Notes: generated by a model from the sequence alone, not told the origin. Shown: positions 7,582-15,729, counted from the first letter of the stretch. The stretch is DNA of 21,289 nucleotides from Bacteroidia bacterium (GCA_016650355.1 JAENVX010000353.1:1-21289), one strand, 5' to 3'. Program-made: numbers and translations.

Positions 7582-10016
7582 GGCCAGCGAAGATGTTTGT
7601 GAAGAAATTTAAAAGAACCCTCATTTCGCATGGAATGACCTCCATTAAAATACTCTATGGTAGTTTTATCTTCCAGGTTAAACTTGTCATATACATATTT
7701 GACTTTTCCATATTCATAGGCAACCCACTCATCGGGTTGAACGAGGTCATCGTGACCACGCTCTACCATAAATGGTCTTGGGAAGATCAGATAAGCCATT
7801 TCAGCATAACTGAATGTACTGCCCATATTAAAATAAGGCATCTCCCACTCCAGGGTATTCATAAAGCTAACTTTGTTGTGTGTATCCACAACCTTTCGTG
7901 TCCAGTCGCCAAAGTCACCTGAACATATCGAGAGGCAATAGCCTTCCAGTACTGATGGAACACGCATAGCAGTTTCACCTCCATAACTCAGACCATAAAA
8001 AGCAATTCTGTTTTTATCTACAAAGGGGAGTGTTGCCAGCCATTGAAGGGTTTGGTCGTGCTGAGAAATAATAAATGAGAATAATGTCTTTTTAAGAGAG
8101 TTTGCTTTTCGATCCAGCCAACGATATCGGTCTTCTCCCCGGTAAGGGTTTTGCGGTGCGTACACAATGAATCCCTGGTCGGCCAATTTAGCGGCAGCGT
8201 CATTATAATAATTAAAGTTTCCTTCAACGAGTTCATGCGGTGTGCTGTTTCGTCCATGTTGACAAACTACCACAGGTCGTTTTTCTCCAGGCTTTAAATC
8301 TTTTGGTATGAGAAGAATTCCCGCGGCAAAAAGATTGGGATAAACGTCTAATCCCACTTCATACCCGGTCCATCTTTCTTTATCATAAAGTTTTCGGGTC
8401 TGTGGATTGGGAGGTAACATTTTATTATCAAATTTTCCCAGAATCTCTTCATGGAAATATTTCCGATACGCTTTCCCTTCTTCCATAAAGTGACCTGGAG
8501 AATAGTAAGGATGATAGGATTTTGGACTCCATGTTCTTTGCGCGAATTCAGGCATCACTTTATAAAGGAAAAACCGGTTTCTTTCCTGATCTGAATCGCG
8601 GAGCAACCATTGAACATGATCCTCCATCTCCTTGGCCTGCCGGATTTGTCGCGCTTCCGGATCAAATGTGCTGCGTTGATCTATGGAAGTGTCTTTTGAA
8701 ATAACCAGGGAGGATTTATAACCAAGAGACAGTGCAAATTTTTCTAATGAGGATGCTGATCCAAAACTGACTGGTGTATTTTTCGGGCCACTGATGAGGT
8801 GCTTTGGCTGAAAGCCTGGTCTTATCAGCGCATCTATTCGATCATACTCATTTTTTACAGACCCAAATGATGAAGTCTGCAATTTGCCTTTGTAACCACT
8901 ATATGGCAAACCCCCTACTTGCATACGTTTCTCCTCTGACTTTTCAATATCTTCGATCACTTCGGTAATTACACTGTGTTCTATTACCAGTGCGCGAGGT
9001 GCAATGAGGGATGCTATTTCAGCATCACCAAATTCAGAGAGCAGACCCCATACATTTCTGTAGATAGGCTCGTCCCATACCTTTTGGCGAGAATCAAAGT
9101 AACCACTCACCAGAGTCGCATCAATTCGGTTATCTGAAGCGGCTGCATAAAATGCAATAAGTCCTCCTTCGTTATAGCCGGCCACGCCTATTTTTACATC
9201 CTTGTCTGCAGATTGTTTGAACCAATCGATCGCAGACAATACTTTCTGCACTTCATATCCAATAACATGTCGTCCCATATGAAACGCTTGTCGGTAAATC
9301 CATTCCCGATAGGTTTGCTGTTGGTATTGGTCCTGAAATAATAATGTTCTGCTAATCAGTACCGGGATCAAAACCTGGAACCCATTCTCTGCAAGATGAC
9401 GGGCAAATTGTGACTCTGGTGGTATTCCGTGCGAGAGACCAGCCAGTTGTTCAGGAGTCTGGTCTGCATCCGGGATAGCCACGATGTTTGCCACCGGTTT
9501 TATTTTTGGCTGAAGTAAAATTCCTTCACCATATACCCTGTTAAGTACAGGCCACCGCACCTGGTACACAAAGTATTTAGTAGTCTCCGCAACAAGTTCA
9601 GGGTCATTATTGAGTGAAATCTTTTGCATGTACACAACAGGCTGCTTGTCTGAAAGACCAATGCTGTAAGTAGACAATGACTTACTCTTATCCTCCACAC
9701 CAATATATTGCATGAACCGGTTACGGTTAGGTTCAATGGATTTTTCATATGCTGCGGGTGAACTTAAATCACGGTTCCATAATCTTGAACGATTTAAAAC
9801 GGATTGATTAATCTCATCATCCATAAATTGATGTGCTCCATCCAGCATTCTTACAGACAAATCACCTTGCCAGGGAAGCGGTCTTGTGCCAGGCATTACA
9901 TCCGGCATAATTTTATAAGGAAAACTTATATCTTCCCGGTTACCGAAAATTTGAGCTTCTGCATTCGCCACGAAGCAAAACAGGATTAGGATACTCCGTA
10001 TTATTTTATTTACCAC
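7578..10016 (-). CDS. Exported two-module alpha/beta hydrolase (acetyl-xylan-esterase / dienelactone-hydrolase-like)
   Basis: The 812-residue protein has a Sec signal peptide (hydrophobic IIRSILILFCFVANAEA, residues 5-21) and two alpha/beta-hydrolase modules. The C-terminal module (about 545-812) looks active: nucleophile elbow GLSYGG with Ser677, an acid candidate at D756/D757 (ERGHDD) and His794 in NGGHSM. The N-terminal module (about 150-350) retains the fold, with AIPDADQ, the elbow region GVAGYNEGG and APRALVIEH. In its elbow the usual Ser is Asn282, so this half is probably catalytically dead. Expected chemistry is ester or lactone hydrolysis in the periplasm or at the surface; the substrate is unknown. 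The start is GTG, preceded by AAGGA at good spacing, one of the few Shine-Dalgarno-like sites here. It lies 12 bp after the isomerase gene and overlaps the next gene by 4 bp, indicating translational coupling. Confidence 0.85.
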   Translation of the reverse strand: MVNKIIRSILILFCFVANAEAQIFGNREDISFPYKIMPDVMPGTRPLPWQGDLSVRMLDGAHQFMDDEINQSVLNRSRLWNRDLSSPAAYEKSIEPNRNRFMQYIGVEDKSKSLSTYSIGLSDKQPVVYMQKISLNNDPELVAETTKYFVYQVRWPVLNRVYGEGILLQPKIKPVANIVAIPDADQTPEQLAGLSHGIPPESQFARHLAENGFQVLIPVLISRTLLFQDQYQQQTYREWIYRQAFHMGRHVIGYEVQKVLSAIDWFKQSADKDVKIGVAGYNEGGLIAFYAAASDNRIDATLVSGYFDSRQKVWDEPIYRNVWGLLSEFGDAEIASLIAPRALVIEHSVITEVIEDIEKSEEKRMQVGGLPYSGYKGKLQTSSFGSVKNEYDRIDALIRPGFQPKHLISGPKNTPVSFGSASSLEKFALSLGYKSSLVISKDTSIDQRSTFDPEARQIRQAKEMEDHVQWLLRDSDQERNRFFLYKVMPEFAQRTWSPKSYHPYYSPGHFMEEGKAYRKYFHEEILGKFDNKMLPPNPQTRKLYDKERWTGYEVGLDVYPNLFAAGILLIPKDLKPGEKRPVVVCQHGRNSTPHELVEGNFNYYNDAAAKLADQGFIVYAPQNPYRGEDRYRWLDRKANSLKKTLFSFIISQHDQTLQWLATLPFVDKNRIAFYGLSYGGETAMRVPSVLEGYCLSICSGDFGDWTRKVVDTHNKVSFMNTLEWEMPYFNMGSTFSYAEMAYLIFPRPFMVERGHDDLVQPDEWVAYEYGKVKYVYDKFNLEDKTTIEYFNGGHSMRNEGSFKFLHKHLRWP

Positions 10017-10028
10017 TGTTTTTCCTTC

Positions 10029-11036
10029 TCATTTAGTTTGATCAATCAACTTTTCTTCCGCAAGAAAATTTTTCAGCCTAATCAGGTCTTTTTTCATGGA
10101 AGACATCACTGCTTCCTTGCTTATTGTCAGCGTGCTTGCTCCATGTTCGGCACCACCTAAAGCGTATTCATAATGAACAGAGATCGGGACGTTAATCTCA
10201 TAGTGTTTTAATAATCTAAAATACTCTTTGAAATTTACCATTCCTTCACCCAAAGGTGCATACTCAACCTGCCATTGGCTGTTCTTTTTCGTCCAGAAAA
10301 AATCTTTAATGTCAATGGATTTAATATGCGACTTTAGCAATTTAAATCCGATTGGCCATGAACTAGCTCCTTCAACTGTGGCGTGGTTAATATCATATTG
10401 TGAACCTATCCAGGGAGAGTTGATTTGTTTCAGTACGGAGTATAAATCCCAAATGGAGGCGCCAAAATACATTCCCGAGTGATTTTGATACTCGCCTTGA
10501 ATGGAATACTTCTCGTTTAGTAAAGCGAGCTTGCTTAATTGATCCTTAAAGTTCTTTAAGTTTTCTTCGATATTGATCTTCTCATCATAAAATAAATAGC
10601 CCATACGGTAATGTCGTATATCTAGGGAACTTGCGGTTTTTAAGATGTTCTCCGTAAAAGGATCTTCTGCACTTTTGATTGCAGTCGTAATCATGTAAAC
10701 ATTCATGCCTGCACCCCTGATTGCGGCCACTGCTTTAGGCAAATCTTCCGTCACTCTCTCTGGTAACACATGCCCATTTGGCCGTACAGTAAGGTCAACA
10801 CCATCAAAGCCTAAACTTGCTGCAACCTTAGCCATTTCACCATAATCAAGCCACTGAAGATGTTTGGAAAAGATGCTGATCTTGAAGGCATCATTGCTTT
10901 TTGACTGATACGTTGCAAAATGGGGATTAGATACATTCGTTATATCGTACACTGACGAGGCAGAATCCAGAGTGTATGAAATTCCTGCCGTTGCCAGCAA
11001 TGATTTTTTGATGAATTCTCTTCGGGAAGCTTTCAT
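10029..11036 (-). CDS. TAT-exported sugar phosphate isomerase/epimerase-like TIM barrel (xylose-isomerase-like / AP endonuclease 2 superfamily)
   Basis: This 335-residue protein begins with a twin-arginine signal (SRREFIKKSLLATAG, residues 4-18) and continues as an xylose-isomerase-like TIM barrel. Expected metal and catalytic positions are present: E182 in QGEYQNH, D215 and H218 in QYDINHA, D242/D244 in SIDIKDF and E290 in SVHYEY. GFDGVDLTVRPNGHV (77-91) is the characteristic second strand of this family. Such proteins isomerise or epimerise sugars or inositols, or act on 3-keto sugars, with a divalent metal. Export makes a phosphorylated substrate unlikely despite the family name. It is the first gene of the four-gene operon. 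Its upstream region is occupied by the DUF4139 gene remnant, and I could not identify a convincing promoter there. Confidence 0.84.
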   Translation of the reverse strand: MKASRREFIKKSLLATAGISYTLDSASSVYDITNVSNPHFATYQSKSNDAFKISIFSKHLQWLDYGEMAKVAASLGFDGVDLTVRPNGHVLPERVTEDLPKAVAAIRGAGMNVYMITTAIKSAEDPFTENILKTASSLDIRHYRMGYLFYDEKINIEENLKNFKDQLSKLALLNEKYSIQGEYQNHSGMYFGASIWDLYSVLKQINSPWIGSQYDINHATVEGASSWPIGFKLLKSHIKSIDIKDFFWTKKNSQWQVEYAPLGEGMVNFKEYFRLLKHYEINVPISVHYEYALGGAEHGASTLTISKEAVMSSMKKDLIRLKNFLAEEKLIDQTK

Positions 11037-11100
11037 GGTAAGGATGGAGACTTTATTTAAACCAAAATAAATATAAGCAAAATACTATCCTTGCACTCGC

Positions 11101-11300
11101 ATCTTCCCAAGCAGCTGCTTTCACTAGTAAAAATGCATTCTAGTCAAGCTTCGGTGTAGATGGATAAACATAGGCGGCTTTTTAAATATAATTTTGGATC
11201 AACATTCGTTGGTTTACTAATGATGTAACAGTGTGTAAGAGCAATTTCAAATTCTGTAATTAAAGACGTCTGTTAGTACTTACATATTTGGCTAAATAAG
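11101..11300 (-). pseudogene. Decayed fragment of a second MuiA-like (DUF4139) gene
   Basis: The 347-bp gap 11037-11383 contains a stretch that aligns with positions about 11822-12027 inside the intact downstream-encoded DUF4139 gene, same strand, at roughly 70% identity by eye. Shared blocks include GCATTCT followed by TCAAGCTT, AAGAGCAAT and TTACATA. On the minus strand the remnant still reads KLD-stop-NAFLL where the intact gene reads KLDQNAFLL, the stop being TAG at 11140-11142 in place of CAG. A 2-bp and a 1-bp deletion shift the frame further along. The parts that would encode the N- and C-termini are absent. A weaker match (GTCAGCACTTCGAC against GTCCACACTTTGTGAC) may extend it to about 11370. 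I infer a tandem duplicate or paralogue that was inactivated and largely deleted. No transcript or product is expected. Confidence 0.8.
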
Positions 11301-11383
11301 CAGTATCTGTCTCATCAGCAATTTCAATCATTGCGCTAACGTCAGCACTTCGACTTAATGCATAGTGCATATTGTCTTTCAAT

Positions 11384-12985
11384 TTACAAACCGCTCACCT
11401 GTTTATCTTTCGGATACTTCACCTCAAACGTATAAGAAAGTTTACGCGTCTCATTAGGTTGAATAGTCAAGTTCCAAATTAACTTGCCCGAATCTTTCAT
11501 GAAGTTGGCACCGCCAGTTTCCAATGCAGTCACTTCAATTTGTGCATTTTTAGAAACCGGGAGTTGATCCTCTACAACAATTTTTATGACTTCAGCCTTT
11601 GTATTCCGAACAGAAATCTCCCACGTATAATTTTCTTTTTGACTTGACCCTATAAATCTGCGGGAAGTTAAGTCTCTGATTTTCTCTCGCTTTACCACAA
11701 TACGCTGGTCTCTACCCAAAGAAAGCGAAAGCGTATCCTTAATGTTATTGGGATCAATAAACGTCTTACCCACAAATGTTCCTTCAAAGAAGATATTAGC
11801 CTCACCAGGCAGCAAACTAAATTCTTCCCAGCCAGTTGCTTTTGCTAATAAGAACGCATTCTGATCAAGCTTAGGAGCAACAGAATAAATATAATCTGCC
11901 TTTACATCAAAGTTACGAATATCCACCAAGGTTGGCTTGCTTGCTGAGGCAACAGTATATGGAAGAGCAATATCAAACTCAGTGTTCAAGGTGGTTTGAA
12001 CAGTAGTTACATAATCTGCTATTGAAGTGGCTTCCTCTTTCATCTCAGCGGGTCCTGCCATGTCCACACTTTGTGACATTGGCTGCATCCCTTTACTTTT
12101 TCGTTCGAGGCTATATGATATTGGCTGATAAAAATCCAAATACCAGGTATAAAGCTCCGGCTTCAATCCGCTGAGATTGGGATTAGCCGTTGACAGTTTC
12201 AATTTCACATTCTTCCATTCCTCACCTGTGCTTTGATAAACATTGGCTTTGTAATTGAGTTGAAGCGGGCTCTTGGTGTTGATGGCTCTCACATCATAGA
12301 TAGGTTGCCATCCTGCATTGGCAACGATATAGTTCACTTCCAGATCAACGGAGGTTGGAACGTCTGCAGAAACGTTCACAACAATCTCGCTTGTGTTTCT
12401 CTCATAGAGTTCATTTTGCGAATTGATTTGAAGCTGAAGTTTTGCAATTCGCTCATTTATTTTCTTAATCTTGTCATCCTCCTTCATGCGTGAGCTTACT
12501 ATTTCGCTCAACCTGCTTCTGTAAAAGTCAGCCATCGATTTTAATTCAGTTACCGTAAGGTTTTGGGAGGTACCTCCTATCTTTTGATTGTTCATCAGCA
12601 TTTGTTCTTCCTTATTCAGAATTTCCTTTTGGCTTTGTGCCAGGCTAGCTTGATTTCTTAAATAGTCTAATGAATCCTTCAAGGTTTTCAATGCCTTTGG
12701 GGTATTAAACTCACTAAGATAATTTTGCTGATGGCTGGTGCCTAAGATTACAAAGGTACCTTTGCCTGAGACTTGAATACTTTGGGGATCAAGTTGAGAA
12801 GAAAGGCCCGTAATGATCAAATTCGTTTTACCGGGTTCAACACGGCTCTTAACTTCGCGAGTAACTTGAGCATTGCTGAGAAAGACCGTGACACCTTTAA
12901 TTTTAGAATCTACGGTTTTATCAGATTGAGCAAGAACGAATTCTGTTGAAAGGCACACCACGGCCAATAGAATGTAGTTTTTCAT
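11384..12985 (-). CDS. Exported MuiA-like protein with DUF4140 and DUF4139 domains
   Basis: The 533-residue protein has a Sec signal peptide (ILLAVVCLSTEFVLAQ, residues 5-20). A DUF4140-type N-terminal domain follows (about 27-85), with GVTVFLSNAQVTR and LDPQSIQVSG. A long helical coiled coil spans about 95-195, and the DUF4139 beta-rich domain runs from about 215 to the end, with the hallmark ANAGWQPIYDVRA (W226). Family members are named after a mucoidy inhibitor A homologue, but their biochemical role is not established, so the name should be taken only as homology. The C-terminus (YTFEVKYPKDKQ) matches the usual family ending, so the copy is full length. It appears monocistronic, divergent from the Ldh_2 gene across about 110 bp, and lies immediately upstream of its own decayed paralogue. 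Confidence 0.87.
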   Translation of the reverse strand: MKNYILLAVVCLSTEFVLAQSDKTVDSKIKGVTVFLSNAQVTREVKSRVEPGKTNLIITGLSSQLDPQSIQVSGKGTFVILGTSHQQNYLSEFNTPKALKTLKDSLDYLRNQASLAQSQKEILNKEEQMLMNNQKIGGTSQNLTVTELKSMADFYRSRLSEIVSSRMKEDDKIKKINERIAKLQLQINSQNELYERNTSEIVVNVSADVPTSVDLEVNYIVANAGWQPIYDVRAINTKSPLQLNYKANVYQSTGEEWKNVKLKLSTANPNLSGLKPELYTWYLDFYQPISYSLERKSKGMQPMSQSVDMAGPAEMKEEATSIADYVTTVQTTLNTEFDIALPYTVASASKPTLVDIRNFDVKADYIYSVAPKLDQNAFLLAKATGWEEFSLLPGEANIFFEGTFVGKTFIDPNNIKDTLSLSLGRDQRIVVKREKIRDLTSRRFIGSSQKENYTWEISVRNTKAEVIKIVVEDQLPVSKNAQIEVTALETGGANFMKDSGKLIWNLTIQPNETRKLSYTFEVKYPKDKQVSGL

Positions 12986-13098
12986 GTTTTAATTATTTGA
13001 TTCGAACAAAGGATGCAGAGATTGATAAATTTCCACATTATACTTGATATTTTTTCTAAATCGTTGGAAAATGGTTCTAATAAAAGACTTTTGTGATT

Positions 13099-14178
13099 AT
13101 GAACGACATTGTACTTTCCCATCAACACCTCAAAAAATTCGCTTCTGAAATTTTTCTAAAAATTGGCTGCCCGGAAGAGCAAGCCAAAAAAGCCGTTGAG
13201 GTATTAATTAGTGCGGATCTGCGAGGAATTGATTCCCATGGGATTGCACGCTTGTCCGGTTATGTCAGATTGTGGGAAGCGAAACGAATAAATAGTACAC
13301 CAAACATAAGAGTGGTTCATGAATCTCCAAGCACATCGGTTGTCGATGGTGACGCGGGACTCGGTTTGGTGGTCGCACCTCATGCGATGGAGATTGCCAT
13401 TCAAAAAGCGAAAGTCTGTGGCACGGGTTGGGTAGCCGTGAAAAATTCAAATCACTTTGGCATAGCAGGCTATCACTCTATGATGGCCTTAGAACACGAT
13501 ATGATTGGCATCTCCATGACAAATGCCAGCCCACTTGTAGCGCCAACCTTTTCTGTTGAGCGATTGTTAGGAACGAATCCGATTTGTGTGGCCATCCCGG
13601 CCAACGAACAGCCACCCTTTGTCGCAGATTTTGCCACTACTACAGCCGCTAATGGCAAACTGGAAATTCTGCAACGAAAAAATAAAGAGGCACCGGAAGG
13701 ATGGATCCAAAAGAAAGATGGGTCTATCTCCACTAGCCCACACGAACTAAAAGATGGTGGCGCACTTATTCCGCTTGGCAGTGATCGCGAACACGGAAGT
13801 CATAAAGGTTTTTGCCTGGGTGCCTGGGTTGATATTTTTTCGGGCATCTTGAGTGGCGCGAATTACGGACCTTGGGTTCCTCCTTTCGTTAGTTTCTTAG
13901 CCCCACCAACGGATCCTGTGGGCGCAGGGATTGGACATTTTTTTGGAGCCATGCGAATAGATGCATTTAGACCTGCAAGTGAATTTAAACTCCATATGGA
14001 CAATTGGATCACACGTTTCAGGGCATCGAAGACAATTGAAGGACAGGAAAAATTAATTATTCCAGGTGATCCCGAAAGAGAAAGCGAATCGGAGCGTTTG
14101 GTAAACGGGATTCCGCTGAATCCAAAAGTAGTTGATGACCTAAAAGCTTTAGCAGATAAATTTGAATTAAAATTTTAG
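13099..14178 (+). CDS. Ldh_2 family NAD(P)-dependent 2-hydroxyacid dehydrogenase (malate/L-lactate dehydrogenase type)
   Basis: This cytoplasmic oxidoreductase belongs to the malate / L-lactate / ureidoglycolate / diketogulonate reductase family, unrelated to Rossmann-fold LDH. Recognisable are the N-terminal SADLRGIDSHGIAR with the catalytic His, NSNHFGIAGYHSM, TNPICVAIPA, the nucleotide-binding DFATTTAANGK and GSHKGFCLGAWVDIFSGILSGA. Length (359 residues) is typical. The frame opens two codons earlier with GTG, but the ATG at 13099 (MNDIVLSH) is the natural start. It overlaps the convergent beta-barrel gene by 4 bp at the stop codons. The gene stands alone, so its substrate cannot be inferred from context; malate, lactate or another 2-hydroxyacid are equally possible. 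The order relative to the exported-enzyme operon suggests no clear co-regulation. Confidence 0.88.
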   Translation: MNDIVLSHQHLKKFASEIFLKIGCPEEQAKKAVEVLISADLRGIDSHGIARLSGYVRLWEAKRINSTPNIRVVHESPSTSVVDGDAGLGLVVAPHAMEIAIQKAKVCGTGWVAVKNSNHFGIAGYHSMMALEHDMIGISMTNASPLVAPTFSVERLLGTNPICVAIPANEQPPFVADFATTTAANGKLEILQRKNKEAPEGWIQKKDGSISTSPHELKDGGALIPLGSDREHGSHKGFCLGAWVDIFSGILSGANYGPWVPPFVSFLAPPTDPVGAGIGHFFGAMRIDAFRPASEFKLHMDNWITRFRASKTIEGQEKLIIPGDPERESESERLVNGIPLNPKVVDDLKALADKFELKF

Positions 14179-14732
14179 AAGCCGGCTGTAATGCCGAACC
14201 GAAGAATTAGCGGACTCGAATAGGGATAGTAAGCATAGTTATACGAGCTCTGATAAGAAAAATTATAAAGAGCCGATGCGAAGAAGCCAGCCTTGCGTCC
14301 AATTGGTTGAAAAAAACCACCCCCTGCTAAAAAGCTGTTGAAATCCTTTCGCAGAGTTTCCCCCGGACTATTACCAGGAAATTCATAATTCAAGTGTTCA
14401 AATTCTGCGTGAAGAAAAAATGGACCAAAAACCTTGAAGCGTGCGAAAAGGCTCGCACCGTAATCATTAGTTGTCAATTGTGGTGAAATCCCTTTGTAGG
14501 AAGTGTACCGATACTGCAACCCAATGCCAGGGGCAAACCTCGGTGATACCTTGTATCCGATGATTGGTGAAACCGAAACAAAATCTGTATACCGGGTGAA
14601 ACTGGCACCAAATCCGCCACCCACAAACATTTTGTCACGTATTGAAGGCTTATCCGTTGATGCCTCATCTCCCCATTGTGCAAAAACAGGAACGCTAAAA
14701 AGAAATAAGCATATGGAAAATAGATGTTTCAT
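14175..14732 (-). CDS. Small outer-membrane beta-barrel protein of unknown function
   Basis: The 185-residue protein has a signal peptide (LFSICLFLFSVPVFAQ, residues 4-19) and alternating aromatic/small residue strands throughout: FVGGGFGASFTRYTDF, VGGGFF-like turns, FARFKVFGPFFLHAEF and FFASALYNFSYQSSYNY. It ends in Phe (FGITAGF), the C-terminal signature that directs beta-barrels to the BAM machinery. Size suggests an eight-stranded barrel like other porin-family small OMPs of Bacteroidota. No specific function can be assigned. Its ATG overlaps the ftsB stop as TAATG, so it is translated from the same message as ftsB by coupling. Confidence 0.75.
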   Translation of the reverse strand: MKHLFSICLFLFSVPVFAQWGDEASTDKPSIRDKMFVGGGFGASFTRYTDFVSVSPIIGYKVSPRFAPGIGLQYRYTSYKGISPQLTTNDYGASLFARFKVFGPFFLHAEFEHLNYEFPGNSPGETLRKDFNSFLAGGGFFQPIGRKAGFFASALYNFSYQSSYNYAYYPYSSPLILRFGITAGF

Positions 14733-15022
14733 TACTCTTCTTGAATAATAAAAACATCTTCGGTTTCCTTTTTCATCAGATACTTTTCGCGTGCAAATTT
14801 TTCCAATAACTCTTTGTTAGTCATCAACTCCATTCGGTCTTTTTCAACTTCGGATATTTTCTTCTGATAGTATTCCTTCTCATTTTGAAGGGATCGAATT
14901 TTGGCACCGAGTTTAAACCGGGAGACCAGGTCGTTAGAGTCTAAAAAAGTAAGCCAAACAAGGAAACATATACTTGTGACGATGTAAAAGTTTCTAAAAA
15001 GTGGAGGTAATTTCTTGAACAT
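14732..15022 (-). CDS. FtsB/DivIC-type septum formation initiator
   Basis: This 96-residue bitopic protein has a short cytoplasmic N-terminus and one membrane segment (about 11-28, NFYIVTSICFLVWLTF). A coiled coil follows (about 38-72, LQNEKEYYQKKISEVEKD), then the family motif FAREKYLMKKETEDVFII at the C-terminus. FtsB/DivIC links FtsL and FtsQ/DivIB in the divisome and regulates septal peptidoglycan synthesis. Its position downstream of eno is conserved in many bacteria, although here a TerB-like gene intervenes. The ATG start is unambiguous, and its stop overlaps the start of the beta-barrel gene. A candidate promoter lies about 100 bp upstream. Confidence 0.85.
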   Translation of the reverse strand: MFKKLPPLFRNFYIVTSICFLVWLTFLDSNDLVSRFKLGAKIRSLQNEKEYYQKKISEVEKDRMELMTNKELLEKFAREKYLMKKETEDVFIIQEE

Positions 15023-15122
15023 AGTTTAAAAAATGATGATACGAAGATAAGAAATTTTATAAAATTCTTTTTCTCATCCAGATTAAGGTATTTCTAATGT
15101 CTAAAATGATGATTGGATTGGT

Positions 15123-15130
15123 CAAAAATA
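15123..15130 (-). promoter_or_regulatory. Candidate -7 box (TATTTTTG) for ftsB
   Basis: Read on the minus strand the box is TATTTTTG, a full match to the Bacteroidota primary sigma factor -7 consensus TAnnTTTG. A TTG about 24 bp upstream could serve as the -33 element, though the spacing is a little long. The predicted leader to ftsB would be about 95 nt. The match is short and AT-rich, so it is tentative. Confidence 0.3.
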
Positions 15131-15173
15131 GGGCATCATCGCAGCACCGATTGGCAAGAATTTAGTTCAAGGC

Positions 15174-15563
15174 TTAAGCACTCTTGGCCTCCGTTAGATT
15201 GGCCTTTAGAATCACTTCATCCAGATCAATGTTGGTGAGTTCCAACCCGTACATGAGGAACCGAGCCTCTTTGGTACTTAAAATCGAATCTGCTTGCGCC
15301 AATCGGTATAAGTGAACGAAAGCACAAATCTTTTCTTCTTCTGTGCATGTATTTAGCAATTCAGCACCTCTAGAGTAAATCTCCTGCTCCGATCTCGATA
15401 GTACAGACTTCTCAAAATCTTTGAATACTGAATCCGAAATATTTTCCTCTTTTCTAATTTTTATAATTGCCAACCTTTCACGTTCATCAATCCGTCCATC
15501 AACTTTCACTAGAAAATGAACGAAATGGAGCAGGCCTAATTGAAAGTTACTGTTCTTCTGCAC
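15174..15563 (-). CDS. Small TerB-like (tellurite resistance B-type fold) protein
   Basis: This 129-residue helical cytoplasmic protein has no signal or membrane segment. Two acidic motifs with the same spacing suggest the duplicated-helix TerB/DjlA-N fold: VDGRIDERE (D22 to E29) and ADSILSTKE (D92 to E99), where TerB proteins bind metal. I infer TerB-like structure from these motifs; overall similarity is weak, so function is open. Despite the family name, nothing here points to tellurite resistance, as no other ter genes are present. The first codon is GTG; an in-frame TAG lies 15 codons upstream with no ATG between. The gene lies between the eno terminator and ftsB, in a separate transcription unit from eno. 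Confidence 0.6.
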   Translation of the reverse strand: MQKNSNFQLGLLHFVHFLVKVDGRIDERERLAIIKIRKEENISDSVFKDFEKSVLSRSEQEIYSRGAELLNTCTEEEKICAFVHLYRLAQADSILSTKEARFLMYGLELTNIDLDEVILKANLTEAKSA

Positions 15564-15702
15564 AAGCCGGATAATTAAAATTTCCCTTATAGGTAAACAT
15601 AAGGATAACTAACAACACAGCAAATACCCTGAAAATGGTATTTCATAATGTGGACTTTATGCGATTACTTCTTTTAGATGTACTTTATAACAGAGAAATA
15701 AC

Positions 15703-15729
15703 AAAAAAAGCCGGAGTTCATACCCCGGC
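15703..15729 (-). terminator. Rho-independent terminator of eno
   Basis: In the minus-strand RNA a 7-bp stem GCCGGGG/CUCCGGC, including one G-U pair, closes a 6-nt loop and is followed by seven U. It lies 27 bp after the eno stop codon. On the plus strand the same wobble becomes an A-C mismatch, so the signal favours minus-strand transcription. Confidence 0.85.

Noticed and set aside
7539..7922. 127-codon open frame on the plus strand
   Set aside because: It is antisense to the hydrolase and cytochrome lipoprotein genes, which have strong motifs; no plausible product.
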